From contig CAIXGW010000187.1 of assembly GCA_903919145.1 (NCBI GenBank), positions 1-63,075 of the forward strand: 63,075 bases of DNA. The letters are read 5' to 3'. A program made the position numbers and the translations under genes. This stretch comes from an uncultured Myxococcales bacterium. GTDB lineage: Bacteria; Myxococcota_A; UBA9042. Numbering within the stretch: the stretch's first letter is position 1; each line of letters starts with the position of its first letter. The notes below the pieces were generated by a model. The model worked only from the letters and a program-made list of their open reading frames with translations. It had not been told where the DNA came from and did no database searches. This document shows positions 37,505 through 45,878 of this stretch, piece by piece.

Positions 37505-39886
37505 TCAGCAGCCATCCACCGCCCACCTCAGGCCATGGCGGCCGGCCCGCTGCGCGGCATCTCTCAAGGACTGCAAGGCGTTCTCTAGGTCGCCCAGGGG
37601 CAGCTCTCCGGCCAGGACCTGGACGCGCACTTCGCTGGCGCCGCGCTCGACCGCCCAGTCCACCAAGCCCGGCAGCTCGTGCCATGCCTGCCGCACCGGC
37701 AGCAGCAACACGGCACAGCGCAGCCCGCCCCGCTGCAGCTCGGCAGACGCAGCCTGGGTCAGCCCCTGACTCCCCTGGCTACCGGCGCCCGCGGCTTGGG
37801 TGTAGGCATCTTCGTCGGCGTCGGCCAGGCGGTGGCGCTTGACGGTCAGTCGGGTCGCCCCAGCGCCAAGCAGCCGGGCCGCCGCCCCTGGAGTCGCCAG
37901 CAGCCGGCCGTTGGTCAGCAGCTCGACCTGCCGCGCCCCCTGGCGGCGCGCCTCGCGCAGGTGCTGGATCAGGGCGGGCAGCAGGGTCGGCTCGCGGCCG
38001 GTCAGCACCACCGCGCGGGTCGCCGCCGCCCGGCTGATCTGCGCTGCCACCAGCGGCACGTCGTCCGCCAGCTCGGCGTGGTGGCCAACGCAAGTCTGGC
38101 AGTGGTTGTTGCAGTGCCGGCCGACCGCCACCGTTCGTTGCTGCCCACCGGCCGAGGCCGCGGCGGCGATGTCGGCCCTTGCAGAGCTGCCCTCTCCAAG
38201 AAGCGCTGGCGCCCCTTGGCCGTGCAGGCCCTCTGCCGGCGAGCGCCACAGCGCCTGCAGCGCCGCCAACTGCTGGGCCAGCCGCGCCGCCTCGGTGGCG
38301 GCCAGCGCCTGAAATTCCTCAGCAGCTTCGGCGGACATCCCCAGGTCAGTCAGTGGCTGTGGCCAGCGCTGCTCCACCCAGGTCAGCACCGAGCGCAACA
38401 GCCCCACCGCTTCTTCGGGGCGCACGTGCGGCGCCAGCAGGGCCTGCACCAGCTCGACCGCCGCGACCCGCCACTCGCCGTAGCGCCAGCCGGCCTCGCG
38501 ACTGTAGCCGGCAAAAGCGCCGCCGCGGCTGGTGTCGGCCCCGGGGTCCAGCAACCCCTCGCGCTTGGCCTTCCAGTACAGGGGCAGGTTGGGGTACAGC
38601 CGCAGCCGCGTCAGCGTGAGACCGCGGGCCAATTCGCCCAGCGCTTCGTCCTCGCAGAATTGAGCGGTCTGCCACAGATCCTGTAGGCGAGTCCAAGGGT
38701 TGAACAAGATAAACGAGCTCGCCCCGTAGGCGTACAGCGCAAAGCCCTCTGGGTAGCTGCGGTGCAGGTCGCGCATCTGCCGCAGGGCACTGGCGTAGTC
38801 GGCCACAGAGACGCCCTTGTTGTACAGGTCAAGCTGGTCCTGGCTGAAGGACTCAAAGCCAATCAGGTGCAGGGTAAACCACCAGCCGCTGCCCTGGCAC
38901 AGCTCCGCCGCCCGCCGCAGCTCTTTGCCCCAGCGCAGGATCGCGTCGCCGCGCCCCGGCACCAGCAGGCCCAGCGGCTTGAGCCCGGCCCGCTGGCAGG
39001 CCTCGATCAGCTGCGGCAGGTAGCGCAAGGCCGACTGGTCGCGCAGCACCGCCTCTTGCAGGTCGGCGCCGTGGTCCTGCCAATAGCGCAGCTGATCGAC
39101 CTGCAGCCGGACCGACTCGGCCACCGGCGGGCTGCGGTAGTCGCCGCCCATAAAGCAAAAAGAGCAGCCATTGTTGGCGCTTCCCTCAGGAGCGTCGGTC
39201 GCAGCAAAAAGCGGGTTGGTGGCCACTTCTGCGGCAAAGGGGCAGCCGGTGCTCACCTCCAGCGTGCGGCGGCGCGGTGGCAGCTTGCCGTCCAGGTCGC
39301 GCGGCGTGCCAAGGGTCGTCGAGCTGGTCAGCGGCGCAAAGGGCAGCCTTGCCTCAGGCTCTGCCGGGTAGGGCTGTTCTTCGTCTGGCCACTGCAGCGG
39401 CTGGTCGGGCCCCGGGCGCAGCGCCGTGTTGATCAGGGGCACCTGGGTACCGCCGTCGCGCACGGCCATGGCCAAGTCCGTTAGGGGCTTGCGATAGGTG
39501 GCGTAGTGCGCAATGGCCGCATCGGCTTGCACGGTCTGCCACAGAGCGTCCGCGTCGGTCGCCACCAGCAGGGCCCCGCGCTGCTGCAGGTCCAGCAGCA
39601 GCGGCTCGCGCCATGCCTGATCGACGACCACCAGGGTCTGTGCATCGACCAGTTGCGCTACCTGCGCATCCAGGCCGGCGTTGTAGGCTTGGGTCGCGGC
39701 ATCGCCCCCTGCGCCGCGGCGGTAGTGCACGTGGACCAGCTGGGCGGCGATGCCCGCTCTCTGCAGGTCGCCGCCGCTCAAGGCCAAGCGAGTATCGCCA
39801 AAAAAATCGCCTCCTTCCTGGGCGTGAAGCACCAGGATCAGGGCGCGCAATTGGGGTCTGGGCGGCCAGGGCCAGCGGGTCTCCAT
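37505..39886 (-). CDS. tandem radical SAM protein with Rossmann-like N-terminus
   Basis: A 793-aa cytosolic protein. Residues 1-150 have alternating helices and strands (LRALILVLHAQEGGDFFGDT) that may be a B12-binding-like domain. A first radical SAM domain has a spread cysteine pattern, CPFAAEV at about 214 and GCSFCFMGG at about 240. A second radical SAM domain has the canonical CNNHCQTC at about 589-597 with GREPTLLPALIQHLR, close to the GGEP motif. The protein therefore probably carries two 4Fe-4S clusters. I start at ATG 39886 (METRWPWPP); a GTG at 39985 gives 33 more residues, and neither has a clear ribosome site. No peptide substrate gene is recognisable nearby. The reaction is unknown. 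Confidence 0.82.
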   Translation of the reverse strand: METRWPWPPRPQLRALILVLHAQEGGDFFGDTRLALSGGDLQRAGIAAQLVHVHYRRGAGGDAATQAYNAGLDAQVAQLVDAQTLVVVDQAWREPLLLDLQQRGALLVATDADALWQTVQADAAIAHYATYRKPLTDLAMAVRDGGTQVPLINTALRPGPDQPLQWPDEEQPYPAEPEARLPFAPLTSSTTLGTPRDLDGKLPPRRRTLEVSTGCPFAAEVATNPLFAATDAPEGSANNGCSFCFMGGDYRSPPVAESVRLQVDQLRYWQDHGADLQEAVLRDQSALRYLPQLIEACQRAGLKPLGLLVPGRGDAILRWGKELRRAAELCQGSGWWFTLHLIGFESFSQDQLDLYNKGVSVADYASALRQMRDLHRSYPEGFALYAYGASSFILFNPWTRLQDLWQTAQFCEDEALGELARGLTLTRLRLYPNLPLYWKAKREGLLDPGADTSRGGAFAGYSREAGWRYGEWRVAAVELVQALLAPHVRPEEAVGLLRSVLTWVEQRWPQPLTDLGMSAEAAEEFQALAATEAARLAQQLAALQALWRSPAEGLHGQGAPALLGEGSSARADIAAAASAGGQQRTVAVGRHCNNHCQTCVGHHAELADDVPLVAAQISRAAATRAVVLTGREPTLLPALIQHLREARRQGARQVELLTNGRLLATPGAAARLLGAGATRLTVKRHRLADADEDAYTQAAGAGSQGSQGLTQAASAELQRGGLRCAVLLLPVRQAWHELPGLVDWAVERGASEVRVQVLAGELPLGDLENALQSLRDAAQRAGRHGLRWAVDGC

Positions 39887-40021
39887 GGTCTGCAGGATGC
39901 GGTGCCGCCGGCCGAACGGCAAGAGCGATCGCCCAGCCGGGCCGTCCCCCAGGCCCGTCTTGTTTGGAGGGCCGGGGTGGGCCACAATGCTGGCCCCACG
40001 CAGCTGCGTCAGGAGGCTCAG

Positions 40022-40783
40022 ATGGCTACTCCTCAGCTCACCATTGGCATTGGCCGCGGCCCTTTGATGTGGCTAGCGCTGCTATGGGCCACGGTGGCCG
40101 TGGGCTGCTCTGCGCCGCGCAAGCCTGCCCCTCTGACGATTCACGCGCCGCCGGTCGCCGCAGTCGATCGCGCCCGCGATGCCTGGCAGCTGCCGCAGTG
40201 GATTGTCGAGCGCATGCGCCTGGAGCCTGGGATGGTGGTGGCCGACATCGGCGCCGGAACCGGCTACCTGCTGCCGTTTCTCAGCCGTGCGGTCGGGCCA
40301 GAGGGCAAGGTTTATGCTGTTGAGATTCAGCCGCAATTGGTTGATCACCTGCGCAAGCGCGCCGCAGCGGAGCATCTGGACAACGTAGAAGTAGTCCTGT
40401 CTACAGAGACCGACGCGCCGCTGCCGCAGCCGGTCGACCGGATGATCCTCTTGCACAGCTACCGCGAGCTGGCCCAGCCGATCGAGATGCTGCGGGCGCT
40501 CAAGCAGCGCATGCAACCCACGGGCCGGCTTTTTGTCATCGAATTTCTGCCGCCGCCCGACCCGTCTGGCCTGCCGCTGCCGCTGCCGGATGAAAAAGTC
40601 CGCGTAGAGCCCGCCACCATCGAAGCGGAAGCCCGCGGCGCCGGTCTGCTGGCCACCCAGCGCTATACTGGCTTGCCGCATCAGTTTTTTGCGATGTTCG
40701 TCCATTCGGAAGAGGTGACCCCGGCGGCGCCGGCCCCTCGCGTCGAGCCCGATCCCGCTGCCCAAGAGCCGGCCGCCAAGTAG
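40022..40783 (+). CDS. exported lipoprotein class I SAM-dependent methyltransferase
   Basis: A 253-aa protein with AGGAGG 7-8 bases before the ATG. The N-terminus is a lipoprotein signal ending VAVGC (Cys about residue 28), so the mature enzyme should be membrane-anchored outside the cytosol. The methyltransferase domain has motif I VVADIGAGTGYLLPFL (near residue 75), the acidic VYAVEIQPQLVDHL loop, and PVDRMILLHSYRELAQP. Such exported methyltransferases (COG4798-like) are known in deltaproteobacteria, but how they obtain S-adenosylmethionine is unclear. The tail is Pro/Ala-rich. It is divergent from the radical SAM gene. Confidence 0.88.
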   Translation: MATPQLTIGIGRGPLMWLALLWATVAVGCSAPRKPAPLTIHAPPVAAVDRARDAWQLPQWIVERMRLEPGMVVADIGAGTGYLLPFLSRAVGPEGKVYAVEIQPQLVDHLRKRAAAEHLDNVEVVLSTETDAPLPQPVDRMILLHSYRELAQPIEMLRALKQRMQPTGRLFVIEFLPPPDPSGLPLPLPDEKVRVEPATIEAEARGAGLLATQRYTGLPHQFFAMFVHSEEVTPAAPAPRVEPDPAAQEPAAK

Positions 40784-41069
40784 CTGGGGGCACCGTCACC
40801 GGCCAACGGATGGTAGCCCTAGCTCTGCAAAGCAGCAGGGCAGACCCACTGCTGCGGTTTGGCGGCGGCGCCCCGGCCCCCCATCGACCGCCGGGCTTGG
40901 GACCCCAGGTTCCTCAAACCTCCACTGTGCGTTGGGTTGCAAAGGGACTGGCGTTCCATCAGCGAAAAAGGCCATGGCCACGACTGCCAAGGCCCGTGAA
41001 CAACAACCGGGGCTGGCCCGGATTGAACTGGCTGCCAGCGGCCCTGGTCACCAGCGCAAGGAGCGAGTC
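40784..41069. other. 286-bp intergenic region before rpe
   Basis: No coding similarity was found. A small hairpin (AGGTT...AACCT near 40910) is present without a T-run. A sequence near 41030 resembles a tRNA T-arm, but the rest of a tRNA is absent. The rpe promoter should be here. Confidence 0.4.
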
Positions 41070-41735
41070 ATGTCCCACCCGATCGCCATTGCTCCGTCGA
41101 TTCTGTCTTGCGATTTTGCCAACCTGGCAGCTGAGTGCGCCGATGTGGCCCGCGGCGGCGCCGACCTGCTGCACGTCGACGTCATGGATGGCCGCTTTGT
41201 GCCCAACCTGACCTTGGGCGCGCCCATCGTCGCCAGCCTGAGCAAGGTGGCGACGCTGCCGCTGGACTGCCACCTGATGGTCGAAGAACCCGACCACCTG
41301 CTGGAAGATTTTGCCAAGGCCGGCGCGCGCTGGCTCAGCGTTCATCTGGAAGCATGCCGCCACCTGCACCGCACCGTCCAGCGCATCCGCGCCCTTGGCA
41401 TGGCGCCCGGCGTGGCGATCAACCCGCACACCTCCTTTGCCGAGCTGGAGCCGATCCTGCCGTTTGTCGATTTTGTGCTGGTGATGAGCGTCAATCCGGG
41501 CTTTGGCGGCCAGCAGTTCATTGCCCAGGTGCTAGCCAAGGTAGAGGCCATTGCCGCTTGGCGGGCTCTGCACAACCCTGCGCTTTTCATACAGATTGAT
41601 GGCGGCATCACCCCGCAGACCATTGCCGCCGCCCGCCGCGCCGGGGTCGACTGGTTTGTGGCCGGCTCGGCGGTGTTTGGCCAGGCCGACCGCACCGCTG
41701 CGATCGCCGGGCTGCGCCGCGCCGCCCAGGCCTGA
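41070..41735 (+). CDS. rpe: ribulose-phosphate 3-epimerase
   Basis: A 221-aa TIM-barrel enzyme interconverting ribulose 5-phosphate and xylulose 5-phosphate in the pentose phosphate pathway. It shows APSILSCDFANL, LHVDVMDGRFVPN, CHLMVEEP, MSVNPGFGGQQF and IDGGI, which contain the metal-binding His/Asp residues and phosphate-binding loop. AAGGAG upstream decides ATG 41070. The 286-base gap before it (40784-41069) contains no recognisable gene. Confidence 0.96.
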   Translation: MSHPIAIAPSILSCDFANLAAECADVARGGADLLHVDVMDGRFVPNLTLGAPIVASLSKVATLPLDCHLMVEEPDHLLEDFAKAGARWLSVHLEACRHLHRTVQRIRALGMAPGVAINPHTSFAELEPILPFVDFVLVMSVNPGFGGQQFIAQVLAKVEAIAAWRALHNPALFIQIDGGITPQTIAAARRAGVDWFVAGSAVFGQADRTAAIAGLRRAAQA

Positions 41736-41838
41736 CGCCCGCCGCCGCGCCCTGGACCCTGCGGCCCTAACCGGGCCCAGCCAGCGCCATTGCCGGCGAT
41801 CTACTGGACAAGCTGCCGGGAAATCTTACCCTTGCTCC

Positions 41839-43002
41839 ATGCTGAGCGAGCACGTCCTCCACCGCCCCTATGCCACTGAAGCCGGAACCCGCCGTTTTGC
41901 AGAGCGCCATGGCCACGACAAGGCCAGCGACGCCTTCACTCTGGCCGGGCAGCTACGGCTTTCTTCTATTGGCATGGGGACTTACATGGGTCCCAGCACC
42001 GACGAGGCCGACGCTTCGTACACCGACGCCGTCATCGATGGCATTCGCCGCGGCATCAACGTCATCGACACCGCCTCCAGCTACCGCTGCCAGCGCTCGG
42101 AGCGGGCGGTAGGCCGAGCCCTGCGCCAGCTGCTGGCCGACGGCGAGCTGTTTCGCTCAGAGGTCCTGGTCACTTCCAAGGCCGGCTTTGTGCCGTTTGA
42201 GGGCTGTCCGCCGTCCGACATCGCGGCCTACATCCGCGCTGTCACCGTAGAGCGCGGTCTGTGCCAAGAAACCGAGCTGATGGCCGGCTGTCACTGCATG
42301 GCCGCCGACTACCTTACGGCCACCTTGGATCAGAGCCGCGCCAACCTCGGCCTAGAGACGATCGACGCCTACTTTGTGCACAATCCAGAGACGCAGCTGC
42401 AGACCCTGGACCGCAGCACTTTCCGCGAGCGCATGCGCGATGCATTTGCGGCCCTAGAGGGGGCTGCCGATCGCGGCTGGATCCGCGTCTACGGTCTGGC
42501 CACCTGGTCGGGTCTGCGCGCCAAACCACAGGAGCGCGACTACCTGTCACTGGCAGAGCTTGTTGAAATCGCAGAGGAGGTGGCCGGTCCCCGCCACCGC
42601 TTCAAGGCTTTGCAGGTGCCTTTGAACCTGGCAATGCCCGAAGCCTACCTGCTGCCCAACCAACAGGTTCGCGGCGCTCAGCTGACGGTGCTGCAGGCCG
42701 CAGAGCGCCTGGGCCTGATGGTCTTTGCCAGCTCGCCGCTGCACCAGGGCAAGCTCATCCGCCGCCAGCCCAGCCATGTGCCTGATTTGGTGATCGATCA
42801 TCACGCGGCCGGGCTGCCGCCGACGCTGGTCAAGGCCCTGCAATTCACCCGCTCGCTGCCCGGCGTGGCCTCGACCCTGGTCGGCATGGGCTCACCGGAG
42901 CACGTCGGCGACAACGTGCGCCTGCTGCGGGTCAAGCGCGCCCCGCTGGCGTGGCTGGCCCAGGCGGCCACCCCCTGTGTCGGCGCGGCCTATTCGCCGT
43001 GA
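41839..43002 (+). CDS. aldo/keto reductase family protein
   Basis: A 387-aa TIM-barrel oxidoreductase. Family features are GMGTYMGPSTDEAD, NVIDTASSYRCQRSERAVGRAL with the catalytic Asp and Tyr (near residues 77-82), LVTSKAGFV with the Lys, and IDAYFVHNPE with the His. It is longer than the 280-340 residues usual for the family; extra sequence lies after the Lys (DIAAYIRAVTVERGLCQETELMAGCHCM). The cofactor should be NAD(P)H; the substrate is unknown. Its stop overlaps the start of the next small gene (GTGA). Confidence 0.9.
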   Translation: MLSEHVLHRPYATEAGTRRFAERHGHDKASDAFTLAGQLRLSSIGMGTYMGPSTDEADASYTDAVIDGIRRGINVIDTASSYRCQRSERAVGRALRQLLADGELFRSEVLVTSKAGFVPFEGCPPSDIAAYIRAVTVERGLCQETELMAGCHCMAADYLTATLDQSRANLGLETIDAYFVHNPETQLQTLDRSTFRERMRDAFAALEGAADRGWIRVYGLATWSGLRAKPQERDYLSLAELVEIAEEVAGPRHRFKALQVPLNLAMPEAYLLPNQQVRGAQLTVLQAAERLGLMVFASSPLHQGKLIRRQPSHVPDLVIDHHAAGLPPTLVKALQFTRSLPGVASTLVGMGSPEHVGDNVRLLRVKRAPLAWLAQAATPCVGAAYSP

Positions 43003-43274
43003 AGCCTGCTTCTTGGATTGGCTTTACCGACGCAGCCGGAGCCCTATGGATCGCCGCCCTGCGCGGCACGGGAAGCCTGAGCGCCGTCACCGATTTGCCC
43101 ACGGCAGCTTTGCCGCAGCGCCCACAGGGGGCGGTGATCCTGAGGTCGGGTCGGCGCTTGTCTGATGTCCAGCTGTTGGCCGGGGCCACTGGCGCGGTCG
43201 AAGTGGCCGTCGCCGAGCCGGTGGCCGGGGATCAGTGGCTGGGCGCCCGCCTGGAGGTCACGGCCGGCCGCTGA
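42999..43274 (+). CDS. small hypothetical protein coupled to aldo/keto reductase
   Basis: A 91-aa protein that I do not recognise. It would start at a GTG overlapping the stop of the aldo/keto reductase gene by 4 bases (KPASWIGFTDAAGALWI) and end 11 bases before the convergent ABC transporter gene. It has no signal peptide and is mostly beta-strand-like. Translational coupling and the tight fit between neighbours argue that it is real, but without homology the call is moderate. Confidence 0.55.
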   Translation: MKPASWIGFTDAAGALWIAALRGTGSLSAVTDLPTAALPQRPQGAVILRSGRRLSDVQLLAGATGAVEVAVAEPVAGDQWLGARLEVTAGR

Positions 43275-43284
43275 CCAGCGTCCC

Positions 43285-45096
43285 TCAGTCCAGCTTGCCC
43301 TGCCGTTCGCCCGCCGCCACCAATTCGGCATACAGCCCGCCCTTTTCCAGCAGCTGTTCATGGTTGCCGATCTCTACCAGCTGGCCGTGGCGCAGCACCG
43401 CGATCTGGTCGGCGCGGCGCACGGTAGACAAGCGGTGCGCCACCACCACCGCCGTACGCCCCTGCAGCACTCTCTCTATGGCGTCCTGCACCAGCGCTTC
43501 GGTCTGCGAGTCCACCGACGCCGTCGCTTCGTCCAGCACGACCACAGCCGGGTTGGCTGCCAGGATGCGGGCAATGGAAAGCAGCTGTCGCTCGCCTGCG
43601 CTCAGGCTGCCGCCGCCTTCGCCCAGCCGGCCGTCCAGCCCGCCGAGCCGGTCCAGCACCTCGCCCAGGCAGGCGTCGCGCAAGGCCTGCACCAGCTGCG
43701 GGTCGGTGCTGCCGCGCCCCAGGTCCACATTCTCGCGCAGCGTGCCAGAGAACAGCACCACGTCCTGCTGGACCACGCCAATCGCCCGCCGCAGCGCCGC
43801 CGCACTCCACTGCTCCACCGGCACGCCGTCCAGACGGATGGCGTCGGTCGGCCCGGCGTACATCCGCGTCAGCAGCTTGGCCACCGTCGACTTGCCCGAC
43901 CCGGTCGGCCCGACCAGCGCCAGCACCTGGCCGCGGCCCACGGCCAGGCTCACGTCGTGCAGCACCTCGGTCTTGCCGTCGTAGCTGAAATGCACATGGC
44001 TAAGCTGCACATCGCCGCGTACCTCGGCCGGGGCGTGGTGGCCGCTGGGCACTGCCTCGTTGGCATCCAGCAAGCCAAAGATCCGCTCCAGCGCCGCCAG
44101 CGCCCGCTCAATGGTCGCCACCTTGCCCGACAACTCGCGCACCGGCACAAATAGCCTTTGAATATAGCCAATAAACGCCACCAGCAGGCCGACGGTCACC
44201 GCATCTGGATCGCCCGCGGGCAGCAGCGCCCGTCCGCCGCCGTACCAGATCAACAGCGCCACGCACAGGGCGGCCACCCCATCCATCACCGCGTAGAGCG
44301 ACGCGTCGTACCAGTTGGACACCCGGTAGGCATCCAAGTACTTGTAGTTCAGCGCCTTGTATTCCTCTACCGTAGCCTGCTGGCGGCCGTGCAGCTGCAC
44401 CACCCGCGCGCCGGCCATCGCCTCTTGAAAGTAGCCACTGGCGGCGCCCATGGTCCGGCGGATATCCCCAGAGTACTTGCGCAGCTGCCGGCGAAACAGC
44501 GAGACCACTCCAATCACCAGCGGCGCCAGCAGCAGGCTGACGCCGGTCAGCCGCGCGTCCAGCGCCACCATCACCCACAGCATCGCAGCGATATCCAGGG
44601 CGTCGCCGACGATGCCGACAATGCCAAACGTCAGTACCTCGCCCACCGCCTCCACATCGCTGGTGGTGCGGCTCAGCAGCGTGCCGGTCGCGCGCGTGTC
44701 AAAAAAGCGCCCGCCCTGGCCAAGTACGTGGCGGTACACCTGGCGGCGCAAGCGGTGCAGCCCCAAGAATCCAAGCTTTTGAAGGCCGTACAGCTGCAGG
44801 CTGCGCGCGCCGTACTCCACCAGCACAGCGGCCAGGTAGGCTGCTGCCACCGTCCCAAGGGTCCACGGCAGCGCCTCGGGCAGCCCGGCCAGCGCCGCGC
44901 GAATCGGCCCGTCGATCGCCTTGCCCACCAGCCACGGCTGCGCCAAGCCGGCCAAAGTCATCAGCGGCATCGCCAACAGGGCGGCCACCAGCCAGGCCCG
45001 CGCATCGCGCACCAACGGCCAAAACCGCCCAATCAGGCGCCAGTCTTGCCCGCGTTTTTCCGGCGCTACACCTTGGCTTTGTTGTGCTTCTGCCAT
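43285..45096 (-). CDS. ABC exporter, fused permease and ATPase (MsbA/MdlB type)
   Basis: A 603-aa half-transporter. The N-terminal part has six membrane segments (AWLVAALLAMPLMTLAGLA and later ones) and the ATR-type loop TGTLLSRTTSDVEAVG. The nucleotide-binding domain has Walker A GPTGSGKSTVAKLL (near residue 397), signature LSAGERQLLSIARI (near 500), Walker B VVVLDEATASVD and the H-loop AHRLST. It would work as a homodimer exporting a lipid, peptide or drug. It is the last gene of the minus-strand run starting at 48357, 33 bases after the secreted protein gene. Confidence 0.93.
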   Translation of the reverse strand: MAEAQQSQGVAPEKRGQDWRLIGRFWPLVRDARAWLVAALLAMPLMTLAGLAQPWLVGKAIDGPIRAALAGLPEALPWTLGTVAAAYLAAVLVEYGARSLQLYGLQKLGFLGLHRLRRQVYRHVLGQGGRFFDTRATGTLLSRTTSDVEAVGEVLTFGIVGIVGDALDIAAMLWVMVALDARLTGVSLLLAPLVIGVVSLFRRQLRKYSGDIRRTMGAASGYFQEAMAGARVVQLHGRQQATVEEYKALNYKYLDAYRVSNWYDASLYAVMDGVAALCVALLIWYGGGRALLPAGDPDAVTVGLLVAFIGYIQRLFVPVRELSGKVATIERALAALERIFGLLDANEAVPSGHHAPAEVRGDVQLSHVHFSYDGKTEVLHDVSLAVGRGQVLALVGPTGSGKSTVAKLLTRMYAGPTDAIRLDGVPVEQWSAAALRRAIGVVQQDVVLFSGTLRENVDLGRGSTDPQLVQALRDACLGEVLDRLGGLDGRLGEGGGSLSAGERQLLSIARILAANPAVVVLDEATASVDSQTEALVQDAIERVLQGRTAVVVAHRLSTVRRADQIAVLRHGQLVEIGNHEQLLEKGGLYAELVAAGERQGKLD

Positions 45097-45129
45097 CAGA
45101 CCCAGATCACCCTACTTCCAGCGATCGCG

Positions 45130-45795
45130 CTACTTCTTTGGCGGGGGCGGCGGCGGTGCTTCGACCCACTGGACGTCGTCCAGCTTGAACTTGACCACGT
45201 GAAACTCATCTTTCTCGCTGACAAAACTCTCAGTGTCGATCTTCTGCGACACCACCGCCACCAGCATCTTGCGGTCGGTCGTCCAGAAAATGCCCCGCAA
45301 GTTGGCCTTGGCCATGACCTTGGTCTCTTCGTCGGACTTGATGGGGATGTCCTTGACCTTGCCCAGGCGCTGCTTGTCCGTGCAGGCCAGCACAAAGCGC
45401 TCCTTGGTGGCCATCAGCCCAAAAAAGCTAAGGGTTTTGGTCTCGTCGGCAGGGTCCAGCGGATAGAGCATGTCTTCGATACCCGGATCGGTGAACTTGA
45501 GCTTCTTGCGCGCCTCGCGGACGGCTTTGGGGCCGTTGACCTTGGCAAAGGCGATGGGCTGGATCTTCTTGTCAAAAGCGCCGGCATCCAGATCCCACAC
45601 CCGCAGCACGGGACCTGCGGCGTTGATGTCTTCGACTTCGATCAGCATCTTCTTCTGGTCGGCCGCAAAGCCGCGAACCTTGAAGCTGATCTTGACCTCT
45701 TGGGCCAGCGCCGGCACAGCCCAAAGGCCGGTCACCGCCAGGGCAAACAACAGCGCAAGGAGCCGCGGCTTGGTAAGCGAGGGCAGGGCAAGCAT
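45130..45795 (-). CDS. secreted protein of unknown function
   Basis: A 221-aa protein with a signal peptide (LLALLFALAVTGLWAVPALA, cleavage near residue 32) and AAGGAG 6 bases before the ATG. The mature part is lysine-rich and beta-strand-like (VKISFKVRGFAADQKKMLIEVED) and ends in a PPPPPPKK tail. I do not recognise the family. It sits between the GltJ/AgmX-like gene (83 bases upstream) and the ABC exporter (33 bases downstream), probably in one operon, so it may be a periplasmic partner of one of them. Confidence 0.72.
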   Translation of the reverse strand: MLALPSLTKPRLLALLFALAVTGLWAVPALAQEVKISFKVRGFAADQKKMLIEVEDINAAGPVLRVWDLDAGAFDKKIQPIAFAKVNGPKAVREARKKLKFTDPGIEDMLYPLDPADETKTLSFFGLMATKERFVLACTDKQRLGKVKDIPIKSDEETKVMAKANLRGIFWTTDRKMLVAVVSQKIDTESFVSEKDEFHVVKFKLDDVQWVEAPPPPPPKK

Positions 45796-45878
45796 GGCGA
45801 TCTCCTTGGCGGTACGCGCCGTCCCGTGGGCAACGCGGCACTGGGGCAGCCGATTCAGCCGGCGGCCAGCCGGCGGCG

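Noticed and set aside
41010..41060. A tRNA T-arm-like sequence (minus strand, GTTCAATCC)
   Set aside because: One stem pair mismatches and no acceptor, D-arm or anticodon arm can be folded at the right distance.
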